From assembly GCA_026018925.1 (NCBI GenBank), contig JAKSZU010000002.1:153448495-153512494 (forward strand): DNA of 64,000 nt. Direction: 5' to 3'. This document shows positions 10,680 to 22,517 of the stretch, piece after piece. Position 1 is the first letter of the stretch. Each line of letters opens with the position of its first letter. The notes below the pieces were generated by a model. It was given only the letters and a program-made list of their open reading frames with translations, had not been told where the DNA came from and ran no database searches. The position numbers and the translations under genes are program-made. Origin of the DNA: Tupaia tana. Lineage: Eukaryota > Chordata > Mammalia > Scandentia > Tupaiidae.

Positions 10680-10830
10680 TTTGCCTCACTCCTTCTTGGC
10701 CCGGCACAGTCCTGGTCTAGTGGAGGCAATGGTCCAGCTCCCTGTTATCTCTTGAACTGGAGGTTCCAGGTTAGACCTGATTTGCAATGATCTATTCTTC
10801 CTGAGAGCTGACGAACCAGTCTGTCCTGTA
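10680..10830 (+). other. Possible SINE head remnant
   Basis: GGCCCGGCACAGTCC followed by GGTCTAGTGGAGGCAATGG and GGAGGTTCCAGG resembles a tRNA-type head, but there is no clear tail. Confidence 0.25.
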
Positions 10831-10873
10831 CCTCTTCTAACTTAGATTCCAGGTTAAGAGAAAAATCAGCAAC

Positions 10874-11089
10874 TTTTTTTTTTTCTTTTTATTGAATGAG
10901 AGACAGTGCGATAGATAAAGAGAGAGGCAATTTTGTTAAGGTCCTCCCACGTCTCTCTCCTCCGGTTAGCTAGGTCTGCAGATACACCTAACTATGCCCA
11001 GCCTATTATGGCTGAACCAGGAACTGAACACATGCAGGCCCAGCGCTGTGCAGTGCTGACCTGTGGCTTATGCCCCCACACTGGGCCTA
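10874..11089 (-). mobile_element. SINE-D
   Basis: T-rich tail then GAGAGACAGTGCGATAGATAAAG and a diverged body. The head complement reads AGGCCCAGTGTGGGGGC. Confidence 0.55.
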
Positions 11090-12195
11090 GAAGATATCTC
11101 TATGTACACACGAAGGAGAGGTATGCTCCTCTTTAAACACAGGCCAGAGCAATGTAAAAACATCTCAAAGGCAGTGGGAGATGTGGGGTCTTGAATTAAG
11201 AAAGAATAAGACCTAGGCCAAAATAACGCCCTCTCAGTGGCTTATATGCCATTTTGTAACGTAAATAAAGTTTTCTCAGGAGCTCACTGGCCTTCTTATT
11301 TAAGCCTGCTTGCCAGAACTCTTTGTGAAGATGGCCATTTCATTGAAAGCCTTTTATGGGAGCCCAGCACTGTTTATCCAGAGAAGTATAACATGAGCCT
11401 CTCTATCGGGGCCAACAGGAACTCCGGAGGGGATAGGAGTACACTGGTGAGGCTTCTATTGGGACCTGACATTCATAGAGAGATGTGTGCCTTTGGCTTA
11501 TACTTTGTGTATCTGTGAGTCAACAGTTTCCAGAGCTTTGTACCCTTAAAAAATCTCCAGTCTTAGGCAATGGCCCAAGAGTTTTTGAGTATGCAGATGG
11601 GCCATTTGCTGAGCAGAGCACCCAGTGCCGAGAAGACCACCTGCAGGCTAGTCCCTTGTACTGATCCTGGGTCCTAGCCTTTATCAGGGTCATCCTAGTG
11701 AAGGGACAGGAAGCAGTAACAATGCAAGCCCAATCACACACAACAGTGGCAATGCCATCTGAACCATCTGCAAACTCACATTTTTGTTCCCTTCCTCTCA
11801 GGGGACTCCTTAGGGAACCCAGGGATGTGAGGTGATCTCTGGTAGTACTATGGTATATGGCAAGAGATGGAGGACAGAAGGCCACTCCCTTCGGCAGGTA
11901 AAATATGCCAGAGGGCTCAGGTTTGGCTCCATCCTGTTTTAAGCAGGTCTTGGTAGCCATATTGAGTTTATAGGGAGCTACCTCCATGACCCAAGGCACA
12001 ATGAGCAGCTGGGTGTGGAGGGTTTTAGGCTCAGGGTCTTCTAGTCTTGCTCTGGCATGGAGTTGTGGGGAGAATGAAAAGAAATTTTCTTCTCCTGCTC
12101 TCTAGGCCCCCTTTGAACTAGATATTGGGTTTCTGATCTCCAAGGATGCAACCCACAATAGCCTTGAGAATTTGAGGAGCCTGACGTTCACTGTC
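11090..12195. other. SINE-free unassigned region, possible LTR-element remnant
   Basis: Contains a 159-codon minus-strand frame (11520-11999) whose product I do not recognise. Motifs such as ATTTTGTAACG, AATAAA at 11262 and TATTTAAG suggest an LTR but do not occur in a convincing order. Confidence 0.35.
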
Positions 12196-12207
12196 AAGAG
12201 TATGCAG

Positions 12208-12443
12208 GGACCAGCAGTTAGCGTAATGGCTATGTCGCTGGACTCCCACGTAGTTGACCGTGGTTCAAGTCCTGGACCCGGTGGCTTAAAACTCATGCCG
12301 GGCGTGTGTGCGTGCGTGCCCAAGATCCTGAGAGAAGAATGGAGGAGAAGGGATTGCGGTGTGGCCATCCCCCCTGGGGAGTGATTTCTCGCTTTCTGTC
12401 TCTCTCTCTCTCTCTGTCTGTCTGGTGAGCACACGTGCCCTTT

Positions 12444-12477
<34 letters not shown>

Positions 12478-12484
12478 CTCCAAA
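12208..12484 (+). mobile_element. SINE-A1, perfect TSD
   Basis: TSD aagagtatgcag (12196-12207 and 12485-12496). The A tail of about 28 lies before the usual CCTCTCCAAAA end, i.e. the internal A run after TTTAGC has expanded. Confidence 0.94.
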
Positions 12485-12496
12485 AAGAGTATGCAG

Positions 12497-13217
12497 GAGA
12501 TGAGAAGGCAAGTGGGGTCCACAGCTTGACCTGAGCAGCAGTGGTGCCATGGCTATACCATGGGGGAGCCCACCCAACAGCTTCCCCAAAGGATGGCATG
12601 ACACATGGACAAACCAGGATTCTGCCCCAAATAATAACAAAGAAACACTGATGCCAAAGACATCATGGGCTCATGGAACAGAACTCTGGCAAACATAGAA
12701 TGTCACTAGAAATTCATCAGAATGCCCAGTCCAGGATGGTGTGACTCAAGTGGTCCTGCCCTCATTTGGTCCCATGGTGGGCCCTTGTATGGACTAGCAC
12801 CTAGCCCGAGTTTGGTCGATTTGCACTGTTTGTTTTGAATACTCCTACAGCAAAGAAGTCTGGACAGGAGAGTGTTACCATTACAAAGCTCAAGCTTACC
12901 AGGTCCCTGCAGTTCCACCTAAATGGCTTTCACAGTGGTTTGGATCCAATTAGTCAGACAAGAACTGGGCAGAGTTGCTGCGTTATTTTACGTTTCTAAT
13001 GGACTAATTTGAATTGTGTCAGTGGACACTAGGACACAGGGGCTGTCCCTAGTTGTCTGATGTCTGATTAGGGCAGACATATAGTGGCCTGGAGGATGAA
13101 AGTCTAATAAGGGAAGTGGTTGGGTATGAACTCAACCAGTCGCTCAAGAAGGGGAACTGACTGGCCCCTAGCCAGGACCTCAAAATGGAGTCAAGACTGC
13201 ATTAAGACAAACAGAAG
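12497..13217. other. Unassigned region
   Basis: Continues the sequence of 11.1-12.2 kb. A polypurine AAGAAGGGGAA followed by CTGACTGGCCCC at 13145-13170 could be a retroviral PPT and LTR start, but nothing else confirms it. Confidence 0.35.
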
Positions 13218-13218
13218 C

Positions 13219-13463
13219 AGGGCAGGCCCATGGTGCAGTGGAAGATGGCACACTCTGAGAGTCTGACCTACACAGGAAGGTTGCAGGTCCACATCTGGAG
13301 CCTCCCAGGGTGCAGCAAGCATGCACAAGCCCATTACCAGGGCTGGTCGAGGCTAGAGGTAGATTGTGGTATGAAGACACTGTGGGGGGAGGGCTGTCTC
13401 TCTGTCTATGTATCTCTCCGTCTCTATCTCTCACGGGAGAAATAAATTTTAAATTAAAGGGGA
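13219..13463 (+). mobile_element. SINE-D
   Basis: Head GGGCAGGCCCATGGTGCAGTGG, B-box-like GGTTGCAGGTCC, CT-rich tract, and AAATAAATTTTAAATT tail. Confidence 0.65.
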
Positions 13464-13624
13464 AAAAAACCAATGTTTTACCAACAAAGTAGGAACAAAG
13501 AAAACTTCCTCAATCCAATAAAAGTCATTATGAAAATATTTACAGCACACTCAATGGCAAAACACTGAAAGCTTTTTCTGTAAAATCAGGAACAAGACAC
13601 AGATTTCCACCTTCGGCACCCCTC

Positions 13625-13874
13625 CCTTTCTTTTGGTTGGCTAATAGGGCATGTGTGCTCACCAGAGAGGAAGAGACAGAGAGAGTGAGAAAGCCCCCCA
13701 CCCCAGTGGGGACAACCATGCTATAATCCCTTCTCCTCCATTCTCCTCTCGGGACTTTGGGCATGCATACACATGCACCTGGTGTGACTTTCAAATCACT
13801 AGACCCAGGACTTGAACTGTGCAGTTGGCCATGTGGGATCCAGCTGCCTTACCCTCCATCCACCTGCTGGTCCC
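13625..13874 (-). mobile_element. SINE-A2
   Basis: The tail is nearly absent (CTTTTGGTTGGC), the body has CCCCCCACCCCAGTGGGG, and the head complement is GGGACCAGCAGGTGG. Confidence 0.85.
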
Positions 13875-13879
13875 TTGTC

Positions 13880-14908
13880 CCCTTTTTAATATGATGTTAT
13901 AAGTTCTAGCCAGTATAATGGGCAAGAAAAAAAGAAATAAAAGGCATCCAAATTGAAAAGGAAGATATAAAATATGGTGTGATCTTAAAGTAGAAAACTC
14001 ATTCTAGAAAAATACCTTTGAGAACAAAAAAAATTTAGCAAAGTTACAGGATACAAAACCAATAAACAAAAATTAGTTTTATTTCAGTACACTAAAATTG
14101 AACAATACCAAAAGGAAAATAAGAAAATAATCCTTTAACAATAGCATCAAAAAGAATAAAATACATAAGAATTATCCTAATCAAGGAGATGACAGACTTG
14201 CTCATTGAAAGACTTGTTAGTGGATTGGAAAATTTACAGTTGTTAAGGTGACAATACTACCCAATTTGACAGATTTAATCAAAATTCCATGCATATTTTC
14301 TGAAATGTCAAGTTGAAATAGGAAACAGAAACATGAAACCCTTCATGAAATTTATTTGGAATCTCATGGGACTCCAATACCCAAATCAGTCTTGAAAAAG
14401 AAAAAATTTGGACTCATACATCCTTATTTCAAAACTTACTACAAACCTACCGTAATCATGACAGTGAGGTACTCATAAAGGGAAACACACAGATCCATGT
14501 AATAGAATAGAAAGGCCAGAAATAAACCCACATGTAAATGTTCAAGTAGCTTGTAACAAGGATGCCAAGACAATTCAATAGAGAAAAGAGAGTTTTTCTG
14601 CCAATGTGCTGGGGAACAAAACAAACAAACAAACAAAAAAAAACCCAGAAAACAAAAAACAAACAAACAAAAAAACAGGATATCCATATGCAAAAGAATA
14701 AGGCTAAACACTTACCTATACCATATACAAAAATTAAGTTAAAATGTCTTAAAGACTTAAACATAAGAACTGAATCTATAGACCTCTTAGAAGAAAACAC
14801 AGGAAAAAAAACAAAAACAAAAACACATGACATTAAATTTGGCATCAACGTTTTGGATATAACACCAAAAATATATGTGACAAAAGAAATGCATAAATTA
14901 GAATTCAC
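13880..14908 (+). mobile_element. L1 fragment, ORF2 3' half (dead)
   Basis: TTCTAGCCAGTATAATGGG, ACAATAGCATCAAAAAGAATAAAATAC (quoted in part), TACTACCCAATTTGACAGATTTAATCAAAATTCC region and ACAGGATATCCATATGCAAAAG follow the usual order of L1 ORF2 reverse transcriptase and C-terminal sequence. Many stops and A-rich insertions (AAAC runs near 14625). Both ends are truncated; the 3' end meets a SINE-C. Confidence 0.85.
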
Positions 14909-14909
14909 T

Positions 14910-15130
14910 GGCTGGCCCATGGCCTAGTGGTTAAGGGGACCAGATTCCACATGGCCAACTGCACAGTTTGAGTCCAGATCCTAGTGGCTTGGAAAACACC
15001 ACATGCCCCAAATCCTAACAGAATGGAGAAACAGAGAAGGGCTTAAGGCATGCCTATGCCCTACTGGGGGTGCTCGCTCTCTCACTCTCTCTTTCTCTCA
15101 TGAGTACATGTGCCCTCTGTTAATTTTAAA
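14910..15130 (+). mobile_element. SINE-C
   Basis: GGCTGGCCCATGGCCTAGTGG head (one of the clearest for this family), GTTTGAGTCC B box, CT-rich tract, and a short AATTTTAAAA end. Confidence 0.82.
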
Positions 15131-15167
15131 AATTATCAAATAATGATGCTTTAAATTGGGAGTGATA

Positions 15168-15418
15168 GGACCAGCAGAGAGCATAATGGTTAAGTTGCTG
15201 GACTCTCACATAGTCAACCACGATTTGAGTCCCAGACCCAACGGTTTAAGATTCATGCCAGGCACGTGTGTGTGCGCACCCAAAATCCCAAGAGGAGGAT
15301 GGAGGAGAGGAGATTATGCTATATCCATCCTCCCTGGGAGTGATTTCTCATTTTCTGTCTCTCTGTCTCTGTCTTTTCAGCAAGTGTAGGTGTTCTATGG
15401 CAAAAATCTCTCTTTAAA
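15168..15418 (+). mobile_element. SINE-Ai
   Basis: AGGACCAGCAGAGAGCATAATGG head, TGTGTGTGCGCACCC tract, decayed palindrome TCCTCCCTGGGAG, and almost no A tail. Confidence 0.88.
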
Positions 15419-15539
15419 AGGGACTGATGACTATATTATACTGATCCGAACAAAATTGAGGCCACGTTATCAAAAGTTTGAGTGCTTAGCCTTAGAAAAA
15501 TCCTTACATACTTATGAGAACTTGGAAATGCACTTGCCC

Positions 15540-15680
15540 ACCCTGGAACTCACTTTGTAAGAATATTGTTTTGCTTTCTTCCATAATACTATTGCAGTAA
15601 AACTACATATCCTTCTGGGTGAGTAGGCATCTTTCTGCAAGTGAGTTCTAAATTATGATTTTTAACTACTGAGAAAGACA
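15540..15680 (-). mobile_element. Old L1-like fragment
   Basis: TTTGCTTTCTTCCATAATACTATTGCAGTAAAAC is homologous to sequence at 23950-24320, which belongs to a longer minus-strand old L1. Confidence 0.5.
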
Positions 15681-16250
15681 GATATACTGATGGAAATAGC
15701 ATGAACTTTGGAGTTAAACAAAACTATTCAAACCATAATTCAGTCATTTACCAGCTTTAAGATTGTTGACAAGGGCCAGCAGGAGGTGTAGTGGTTAAGA
15801 TGCTGGACTCCCATGTGGCCAACTGCAGTTCAAGTTTCCGACCTGATGACTTGAAAATCCCACCAGGCGCTTGCACAGGGTTGCTCAAAATCCCTAGAGG
15901 AGAATGGAGGAGAAGGGATTGTGATGTGGCCATTCCCCTGGGGGTGATTTCTCACTTTCCCTCTCTCCATCTCTATCTCCAGCAAAAGCACACACCCTAT
16001 GGCAAAAACCCTAAAAAAAAAAAAAAAAGAAAAAGAAAAAAGAAAAAGAAAAAAAGAAAGAAAGAAAGAAAGAAAAAGAAAAAGGATCGTTGGCAAATTA
16101 TTTCATCTTCCTGACCATGAATTTCTTCCTCTATCAGTTGGAGTCAGCACACCAAATTTGCAGAATTACTGTAAGGAAGAAGGACAATTCAACTAGAATA
16201 AATATTTGGTACCTAGAATATATTCAATAAACTGTAACTATTATTTATAC
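15680..16250 (+). mobile_element. MIR, split by a SINE
   Basis: Pieces 15680-15772 and 16085-16250: AACTTTGGAGTTAAAC, TCATTTACCAGCTTTAAGATTG, then GGCAAATTATTTCATCTTCC, TTCCTCTATCAG and ATTCAATAAA. This is the MIR order from core to 3' end. Confidence 0.8.
15773..16084 (+). mobile_element. SINE-A2 in MIR, with expanded tail
   Basis: Imperfect TSD gattgttgacaa and gatcgttggcaa lies inside the MIR core. The tail has grown to about 75 bp of AAAG/AAAAAG. Confidence 0.92.
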
Positions 16251-16649
16251 TTTTTATATAAATCAAGTAATGGTCCCTATTAATAAAAGTTCTTAAACAT
16301 AATTTAGTACTCATTTTTAAGTGTATATCTAGAGGCAAATTCCCTGGAATGGATTTGCTAAGGTAAAGAGTTTGGACTGGGAAAACATTTCTAAGCAAAA
16401 CAAAACTAAAATACAGACACTGTAATAGAGGAATAAAATGTTATTATATTAACTATTTCAACTTTTACATGGTTAAATACTATTACCAAAAAAAGACAAT
16501 AAATCGGACAAAACAGCAGTCTGTTAAAAAAAGAAATTTCTTTAATATTTCAAAACTTTTCATAAACAATAAGAAAAAATGTAAAAATGGTAGAAAAACT
16601 GAGTAATAGCCTAATCATGCATTTAGTAAAATTGGGTTCATTACAAAAG
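16251..16649. other. AT-rich spacer
   Basis: No recognised element; long A and T runs only. Confidence 0.5.
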
Positions 16650-16910
16650 ATATATATATATATATATATTTGCTATAGGACATGTGTGCTCATCAGAGAG
16701 ACAGAGAGAGACAGAGAGACAGAATGATAAATCAACCCCCTTGAGGGGATGACCATGCCATAATCCCTTCTTCTCCATTCTCCTCTCGGGATTTTGGGCA
16801 CCCACACACATGCACCCACCATGAGTTTCAAGCTGCAGGGTCCAGGACTCTAACCACAGTTGGTCATGTGGGAGTCCAGCACCTTAACCAGTCTTCCACC
16901 TGCTGATCCC
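16650..16910 (-). mobile_element. SINE-A2 with a (TA)n tail
   Basis: The usual T tail is replaced by (TA)n at 16650-16670. Body CAACCCCCTTGAGGGG, head complement GGGATCAGCAGGTGG. Confidence 0.85.
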
Positions 16911-17327
16911 CAAAACAATAAAGAATCAAACAGCAAGATATCATTTTCCATTTATCAAATCATCAAAGTTTATCCTTGAGAATATACGAAAGCAACCACT
17001 CTCAGAAACCATATGGTAGAATATTTGGTGGTTATATAATCTGGTAATCTATAAGACCTTTTGTATGAAAATAGAAAAACAGCCATCAAAACGTTAAACA
17101 CAAGTACTTATTTTTAAAACATTCTTTTAAGACTCTTAAAATCTTCAAATAAAACCTCTGTCCATGATCTCTTTAACCAATCTCTCAACCTCTCATTTTA
17201 ATGTACTAGAAATATAGCCAGGGACATTTGGGCATCTGGCTATAACAGTATCTGAGTGTTACCAGATGGTAATTTTACAGATAAAATAAAATAGTATTTT
17301 CTTAGACTATCTATGGCTACACCTCAA
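16911..17327. other. AT-rich spacer
   Basis: No recognised repeat. Confidence 0.45.
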
Positions 17328-17341
17328 GAAATACTAACATT

Positions 17342-17432
17342 GGGACCAGCAGGTGGCGTGGTGGTTGAGGTGCTGGACACTCCCACATGGCCGACCACGG
17401 TTCGAGTCCCAGACCTGGCGGCTTCCTTTCTC

Positions 17433-17492
<60 letters not shown>

Positions 17493-17576
17493 TGTGTGTC
17501 TCTATCTGGTCAAATTAAAAATAAATGAATGAATAAATAAAATTAAATAAATAATAATTTAAAAAAAAAAAAAAAA
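17342..17576 (+). mobile_element. SINE-B with internal TC/TG microsatellite
   Basis: Perfect 14-bp TSD gaaatactaacatt (17328-17341 and 17577-17590). GGGACCAGCAGGTGGCGTGG head with intact B box GGTTCGAGTCCC, then CTTTCTCCC. The CT tract has expanded to (TC)n (17TG)n before GGTCAAATTAAAAAT. Confidence 0.94.
17436..17499. repeat. (TC)n(TG)n compound microsatellite
   Basis: About 38 bp of TC followed by 24 bp of TG, formed within the SINE-B pyrimidine tract. Confidence 0.92.
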
Positions 17577-17599
17577 GAAATACTAACATTAAACTGATG

Positions 17600-17674
17600 C
17601 TTTTTTCCTTTCCTTTCCTCTTTCCTTTCCTTTCCTTTCCTTTCCTTTTCTTTCTTTCTTTTTTTTTTTTAAAC
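17600..17674. repeat. (TTTCC)n polypyrimidine tract
   Basis: Repeated TTTCC units then a T run, next to the lower-coordinate boundary of the ERV LTR. Confidence 0.85.
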
Positions 17675-17685
17675 ATGCTAATCGT

Positions 17686-18168
17686 TGTTGCTGGATAAGG
17701 GGCCCTATGTCATGGTCCAGGAGCCCAAAAGAGATCCAACCCTTCACTGCTCAACAAAACACAGAGAGGCAAAATTGCTGATGAGAGAGGAAAGGAGAAT
17801 TTATTACAGTGTGGTCACACCGGGAAGACTTGTAATGAATATCTTCGATTGGTTAACCAACTTACACATGCTTTTATAGTGGGAAGGAGATGCTATGCGG
17901 TTAACGACTCTATAGAAAAGCTTAGGAAAATATACATCAGGTTAATTTTTAGCTGGGGCAGAGATACTATTAAGCAATTAGTCATCTAGAAAGGAGTTTC
18001 AATTTGTAGCTGGGGCAGAATGTCCCTCATTGTTTCAAGCTCCAGGCTGACCATCTTTCTCCTTGGAGTTCCTATGAAAAATCTCAAATGAAGTGTAACA
18101 GGCTGGGAGAAAACAATTTTTGATTTAACAAGATAGAGTCAGTCGGGCTAAAGTAGGCCCCTGATCCA
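17686..18168 (-). mobile_element. ERV class I-like LTR (probable 3' LTR)
   Basis: On the minus strand it starts TGGATCAGGGGCC and ends GCAACA. It has a TATA-like CTATAAAAGC and, downstream, AATAAATTCTCC, in the correct U3-R-U5 order. A polypurine AGCGGGGAAT lies immediately upstream in sense direction. It is clearly homologous to the LTR at 23294-23793. Confidence 0.8.
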
Positions 18169-18970
18169 ATTCCCCGCTGTCAATATTTCCATTCCATTCT
18201 ATGCAAAGAGGGTGATGTTCCCTCTTCTGTAACTACTTCCTGATGAATCGGGATGTCGGTGTTTTGGAATGGAAAACCTTGACATGGTGGAGGATCTTGT
18301 CTTTGGCCTCTTTTTAAAAAAGGGAGCAAATAATGGCATATATTTATTTTGACCAAGTTCATGATAACAATAGAGACAGCAATGACTAGCAGAATAAGCA
18401 CAGGGACCCCTCGTATGCTATGAAGGTTTACTTCCAGGCTGAGGGAAAATAATTAACCTATTTACTGAAGGGGTCTTGAGATAAATCATCATAACATGTA
18501 CAGGCATTCAATTTCCAGTGCAAATATGGTCGCAACAAAGGGATTGGACACTGTTCAGGAAGCTACATTTTGGCATCTTGTTTAAACAACATTCCAGAGA
18601 CTCTGCTGCATGTATGTTGGTGACTCCTGTCACAGGCATTCCCCTCTGAGCACTTAGTTACTTTGGTATTAAAGCTCCTGTATCAACCAAAAATTATTTG
18701 ATTCCTTACTATGAATTGTACCCAAGGTTTCTTAACATTCAGCAGTTCTCAGGAAACTGAGTCAAAGACTGCGCTAGGGTACAGCTCAGACGCATGTAAT
18801 TTCCAAACGTACTCACCTAGCTTCTTCAAACCTCCCATGGGCTTTAAAAGGGAAAAAAATAATCAAAAGAAAGAAAAAAACCTGCAAACAGGGACGAGGG
18901 AAAGGATTATAGTAGTTGTTTTGGGTGAGGTCATGGTTCTGGCAGAGTTTTCTCAATATCAGTTCTTGTG
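18169..18970 (-). pseudogene. ERV env 3'-end remnant
   Basis: Directly upstream (in sense) of the PPT and LTR. A 73-codon frame at 18180-18401 begins with a strongly hydrophobic stretch, then a basic/polar tail, as expected for the membrane anchor and cytoplasmic tail of an Env TM protein. Farther upstream no long frame survives. The env call rests on position plus hydrophobicity; I did not identify conserved TM motifs. Confidence 0.5.
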
Positions 18971-19050
18971 ATGAGGAATATTAGCATGAGAAAACACTCC
19001 CTTCATGGCCGTCCCAGCTCAATGTAGTCAGGGTTGACAAAATGACGTTA

Positions 19051-19317
19051 TTTTTTTTTTTTTTTTGAGAGGTTTTCGCTATAGGCATGTGCGCTCGCCA
19101 GACAGACAGAGAGAGACATAGAGACAGAAAGCGAGAAATCACCCCCCAGGGGGGATGGTCACACGGCAATCCCTTCTCCTCCATTCTCCTCTCAGGATCT
19201 TGGGCACGCACGCACACGCGCCCGGCGTGAGTTTTAAGCCACCAGGTCCGGGATGCGAACTGCGGTCGACTACATGGGAGTCCAGCGACATAGCCATTAC
19301 GCTAACTGCTGGTTCCC
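19051..19317 (-). mobile_element. SINE-A1, 'GGGAACC' subtype
   Basis: T run of 16, CpG-rich body, head complement GGGAACCAGCAGTTAGC. TSD gacgttatttt and cacgttatttt. B-box region complement is AGTTCGCATCCC. Confidence 0.93.
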
Positions 19318-19954
19318 ACGTTATTTTGATTCTGAAAGCTTTTGTATTTCCCCCTCTTGATCAAGATCTCCCTCTCTAAGCATCATGCATGGATCATTTG
19401 TCTTATGGTCATTCTTCAACTGCTCCTTGGTGCAGGAATAGGCCGGTCCTGGTTGCTGGTCTGGTCATCCCACACTAAGAGTCAGTGCTAAAATCTATTT
19501 TTTGAAATTAATTTTTTAATTTACATTTAATCACTGTACATTTTTCTAGTGTACAATGTGTTTTTTCCCAGTGTGGATATGATGCAGGTTAGTCAAGTTA
19601 AAGTTATTACCCTATATCTTGTCATCAACAGATGACTCTTCAGTTTGTGTCTATTAAATGTTTTATTTGCCTTTTTTTTCCGCCGATTGCCTCCACTCTT
19701 TTGATCCCCATTTGAGCAATGAGGGAGGCTTGGGGAGTGTATCTCAGGCCGAGTTTACCTGAAGTCCACTGATCTGCCGCTTGTTAGGAACCTCTATTTA
19801 GAAGCACTTGTTCAAATCTTTTCCATGGAAATCGGTTTTGGAACTGTAGATAGCAGAAGCTTATATAATAATTAATAACTTGATGCCAGTTCATTACAAT
19901 AGTGATGTAATTGAGAAAGAAATGTAGCTATTTCTATTACATACACCCCTTAAA
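19318..19954. other. Unassigned, possibly ERV internal
   Basis: Lies between the two LTRs. Segments such as CCCCCTCTTGATC (19352-) and CCCACACTAAGAG look retroviral in style, but no reading frame supports pol or gag. Confidence 0.3.
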
Positions 19955-19966
19955 GAGAATGATCAT

Positions 19967-20212
19967 GGGACCAGCAGATGGCATATGGCTACGTCACTGG
20001 ACTCCCATGAAGACGACTGTGGTTCGAGTCCTGGACCCGGTGGCTTAAACTCATGCTGGACATATGTGCATGCCCAAGATCCCAAGAGGAGAATGGATTG
20101 TGGCATGACCACGCCCCCTGGGGGGTGATTTCTCACTTTCTGTATCTCTGTCTCTGTCTTTTTGGTGAGCGCACACGGCCTATAGCAAACCTCTCAAAAT
20201 AAAAAGAAAAAA
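19967..20212 (+). mobile_element. SINE-Ai, TSD
   Basis: TSD agagaatgatca and agagaatgatta. Part of the body duplication is missing (GAGAATGGATTGTGG). Confidence 0.92.
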
Positions 20213-20412
20213 GAGAGAATGATTAGAATTTATGTTGATGACATCACCTCAGTGCTACCAGGATTTTATACATTTTATAGTCTTTAGAACATTTACATCA
20301 ACAAAACTCTAACTTTTATAAAACTCAATTTTTCTGAGTAGTCAAAAACTTAATAACATGAAATTCATAACTCTTCATTTTTCTTTAGCTCATGTAGAAT
20401 CTACATAACAGT

Positions 20413-20485
20413 AGATTGTCAGAAAAGTTGTGATGTATTTTTTCTGTTTTTCTACGCAAGAATGCATCAACCAACATTCCAGTAG
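20413..20485 (+). mobile_element. Decayed copy of the TATTGGGTTGTCAG MITE
   Basis: GATTGTCAGAAAAGTTGTGATGTATTTTTT and TTCTACGCAAGAATGCATCA (quoted in parts) match the left end and centre of the MITE at 45713. The right inverted repeat is degenerate. Confidence 0.55.
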
Positions 20486-20583
20486 TAACCACCATTTTTA
20501 ACTCGTAGTAACCTCAGTCCTCAGAAGTTTTGAATTGTTTATTACATATCAACAACTTATACATATGCATTTTATAATTTTTA

Positions 20584-20728
20584 AAATTATTTTATTCCAT
20601 TTTATTATTATTTGTAAATTGGACCAGAGAGAGACAGAGAAAGAGAGAAAGCAAACTGCCAAGTCCTAGAGTGCAGTTGGTCACGTGGGCATCCAATGCC
20701 TTAACCACCATGCCACCTGCCAGCCCCT
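20584..20728 (-). mobile_element. SINE-B, TSD
   Basis: AAATTGGACCAGAGAGAG joins straight to a damaged head; TSD gcattttataattttt and gcaatttataaattttt. Confidence 0.85.
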
Positions 20729-20792
20729 GCAATTTATAAATTTTTAAAAACATGTATTTTGTAATAAATTTTTAATCTAGAACAGAACAATC

Positions 20793-21041
20793 TTTTTCTT
20801 TAGATTTTTACCATACGGCTCATGAGATTGCTGAGGAGAGACAGAGAGAGGGAAGGGAAAGTGAGAAACCTTGCCCAGGGGAGATGGTCACACCGTAATC
20901 CCTTCTCCTCCATTCTCCTCATGGGGTGGCGGACACACACGCACTCATGCCCACCTGTTTTTCAAGCAGCGGGGCCTGGGACGTGAACCACAGTCAGCCT
21001 GTGCGGTCCAGTGCCTCAATCCACGTCACCAGGTGACTCGC
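20793..21041 (-). mobile_element. SINE-A2, diverged, TSD
   Basis: TSD agaacaatc on both sides. The body has CTTGCCCAGGGGAG and GGGTGGCGGACAC; the head complement ends with CACCTGGTGACG. Confidence 0.82.
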
Positions 21042-21257
21042 AGAACAATCGCATTAGAATATCTAATATTTTTGTTCTTACAAAACTATAAAAAGCCAAA
21101 AGTAGAAAAATTTAAACTTTATATTAATCAAAGCATTTTAACTTAGACATTTTATAAGTACTAATTAGTTTAACATGACATAACTTTAAGAGCAAATTAT
21201 TTGAAAAATTGATCAACATCCCGTTTACCACCACCTAATTTATTTTTAAAACCATAT

Positions 21258-21856
21258 TTGATAGAAAGTGGTCAGATACGGAGGATATATTGCTGAGTGA
21301 AGTAAGCCAGGCTATGAAAGAAAGATATTGTATGTATCCACTCAATATATACCGACTATCAGCACTCTATAATAGAGAGCAAAAAATTGGAGGACATAAA
21401 AGCAGTGAAGGTACTTAACGAGAATAGGACAGTATGGAATGGGGGAAGTGAAGAGAAGAGAATAGAGAAAGATAACAAGTGAACAATGGAGAGGCAGGAC
21501 ATTAGTGAGAAACAGATATGGCTTATTAACTGTTGATGTTGACATGTATAATATTCTCAACTGGATTTGTCTGAGAAGTATTTCATGATAGGCAAAGTAT
21601 TTGTACAAGCAAAATGAGAAATAGCAATTGACTGTTTTAAAAAATAATTACAATAATAATAATAATGATTGGGGAAAACATAGAAAAGATATTGAATGTT
21701 AAAGTGAGGAGATTAATGTCTCTGTACTGACTGACATGCATGGCATTCCCTTTTGAAAAAGCAATGTAATACACTGTAAAGTTATATGTAATTCAATGTA
21801 ATATAAAGAAGAATATGATGATAATAAAAAAATATATAAAAAAAAAGGAAAAAAAA
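21258..21856 (+). mobile_element. 5'-truncated L1, 3' end
   Basis: Begins in GATAGAAAGTGG...GAGGATATATTGCTGAGTGAAG and continues through the 3'-UTR to an A-rich tail at 21823-21856. TSD aaaaccatat (21248-21257 and 21857-21866). Shares the 3' end with the copy at 50112. Confidence 0.85.
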
Positions 21857-21866
21857 AAACCATATT

Positions 21867-22468
21867 GCCTCAGCTACCTGTGAAAACAAAGATATCAGGA
21901 AAAACAATTATTATATTAAGTTACACATGTACAAGCCACATAAGCACATATAAAAGGGGCCTTAAAAAATGAATGAAAAATGTGCATGTTATTATGAACT
22001 CCTCAAAACCTCCCCATACCTGCATGTACAAACATAAGATCTGACAACTTTATAGTAGTTTAGTTTTTCAAAAACCTCTTCACCTATTTTCCCCCCTCCT
22101 TTTCTGTTTCAAATGAGTTTAGGAGCTAATTCTGAAATATTTATAAGTTAGTCAGAACTGATCGAACCTGAGTAAGAAAGACAAACTCTATGAGAAGCCA
22201 TGAATTCGTCTCTCTTATCTTAAAACCATTAAGTGAGTGAAAAAGAAAAAAAAAAAAAAGCGACAGTAACAACAGATTCATAGTAACCAAGCAAAGAGAA
22301 AAAAAAATCACGAAATAACACAGAGACCTGAGGAGGTTGTAAATCCACCAGAAAGGACATGGATTGATCACAAAACCATAGCTTCTTGTAGACCTGCCTG
22401 CTAATATTCATCCCAAGGGACTTCGAGATGGAACAGAAAAGGCATAGCCCATTGTTTTTGTTTTTTTA

Positions 22469-22472
<4 letters not shown>
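21867..22472. other. Unassigned spacer (between the LTRs)
   Basis: A-rich; no recognisable ERV gene or repeat. Confidence 0.4.
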
Positions 22473-22517
<45 letters not shown>

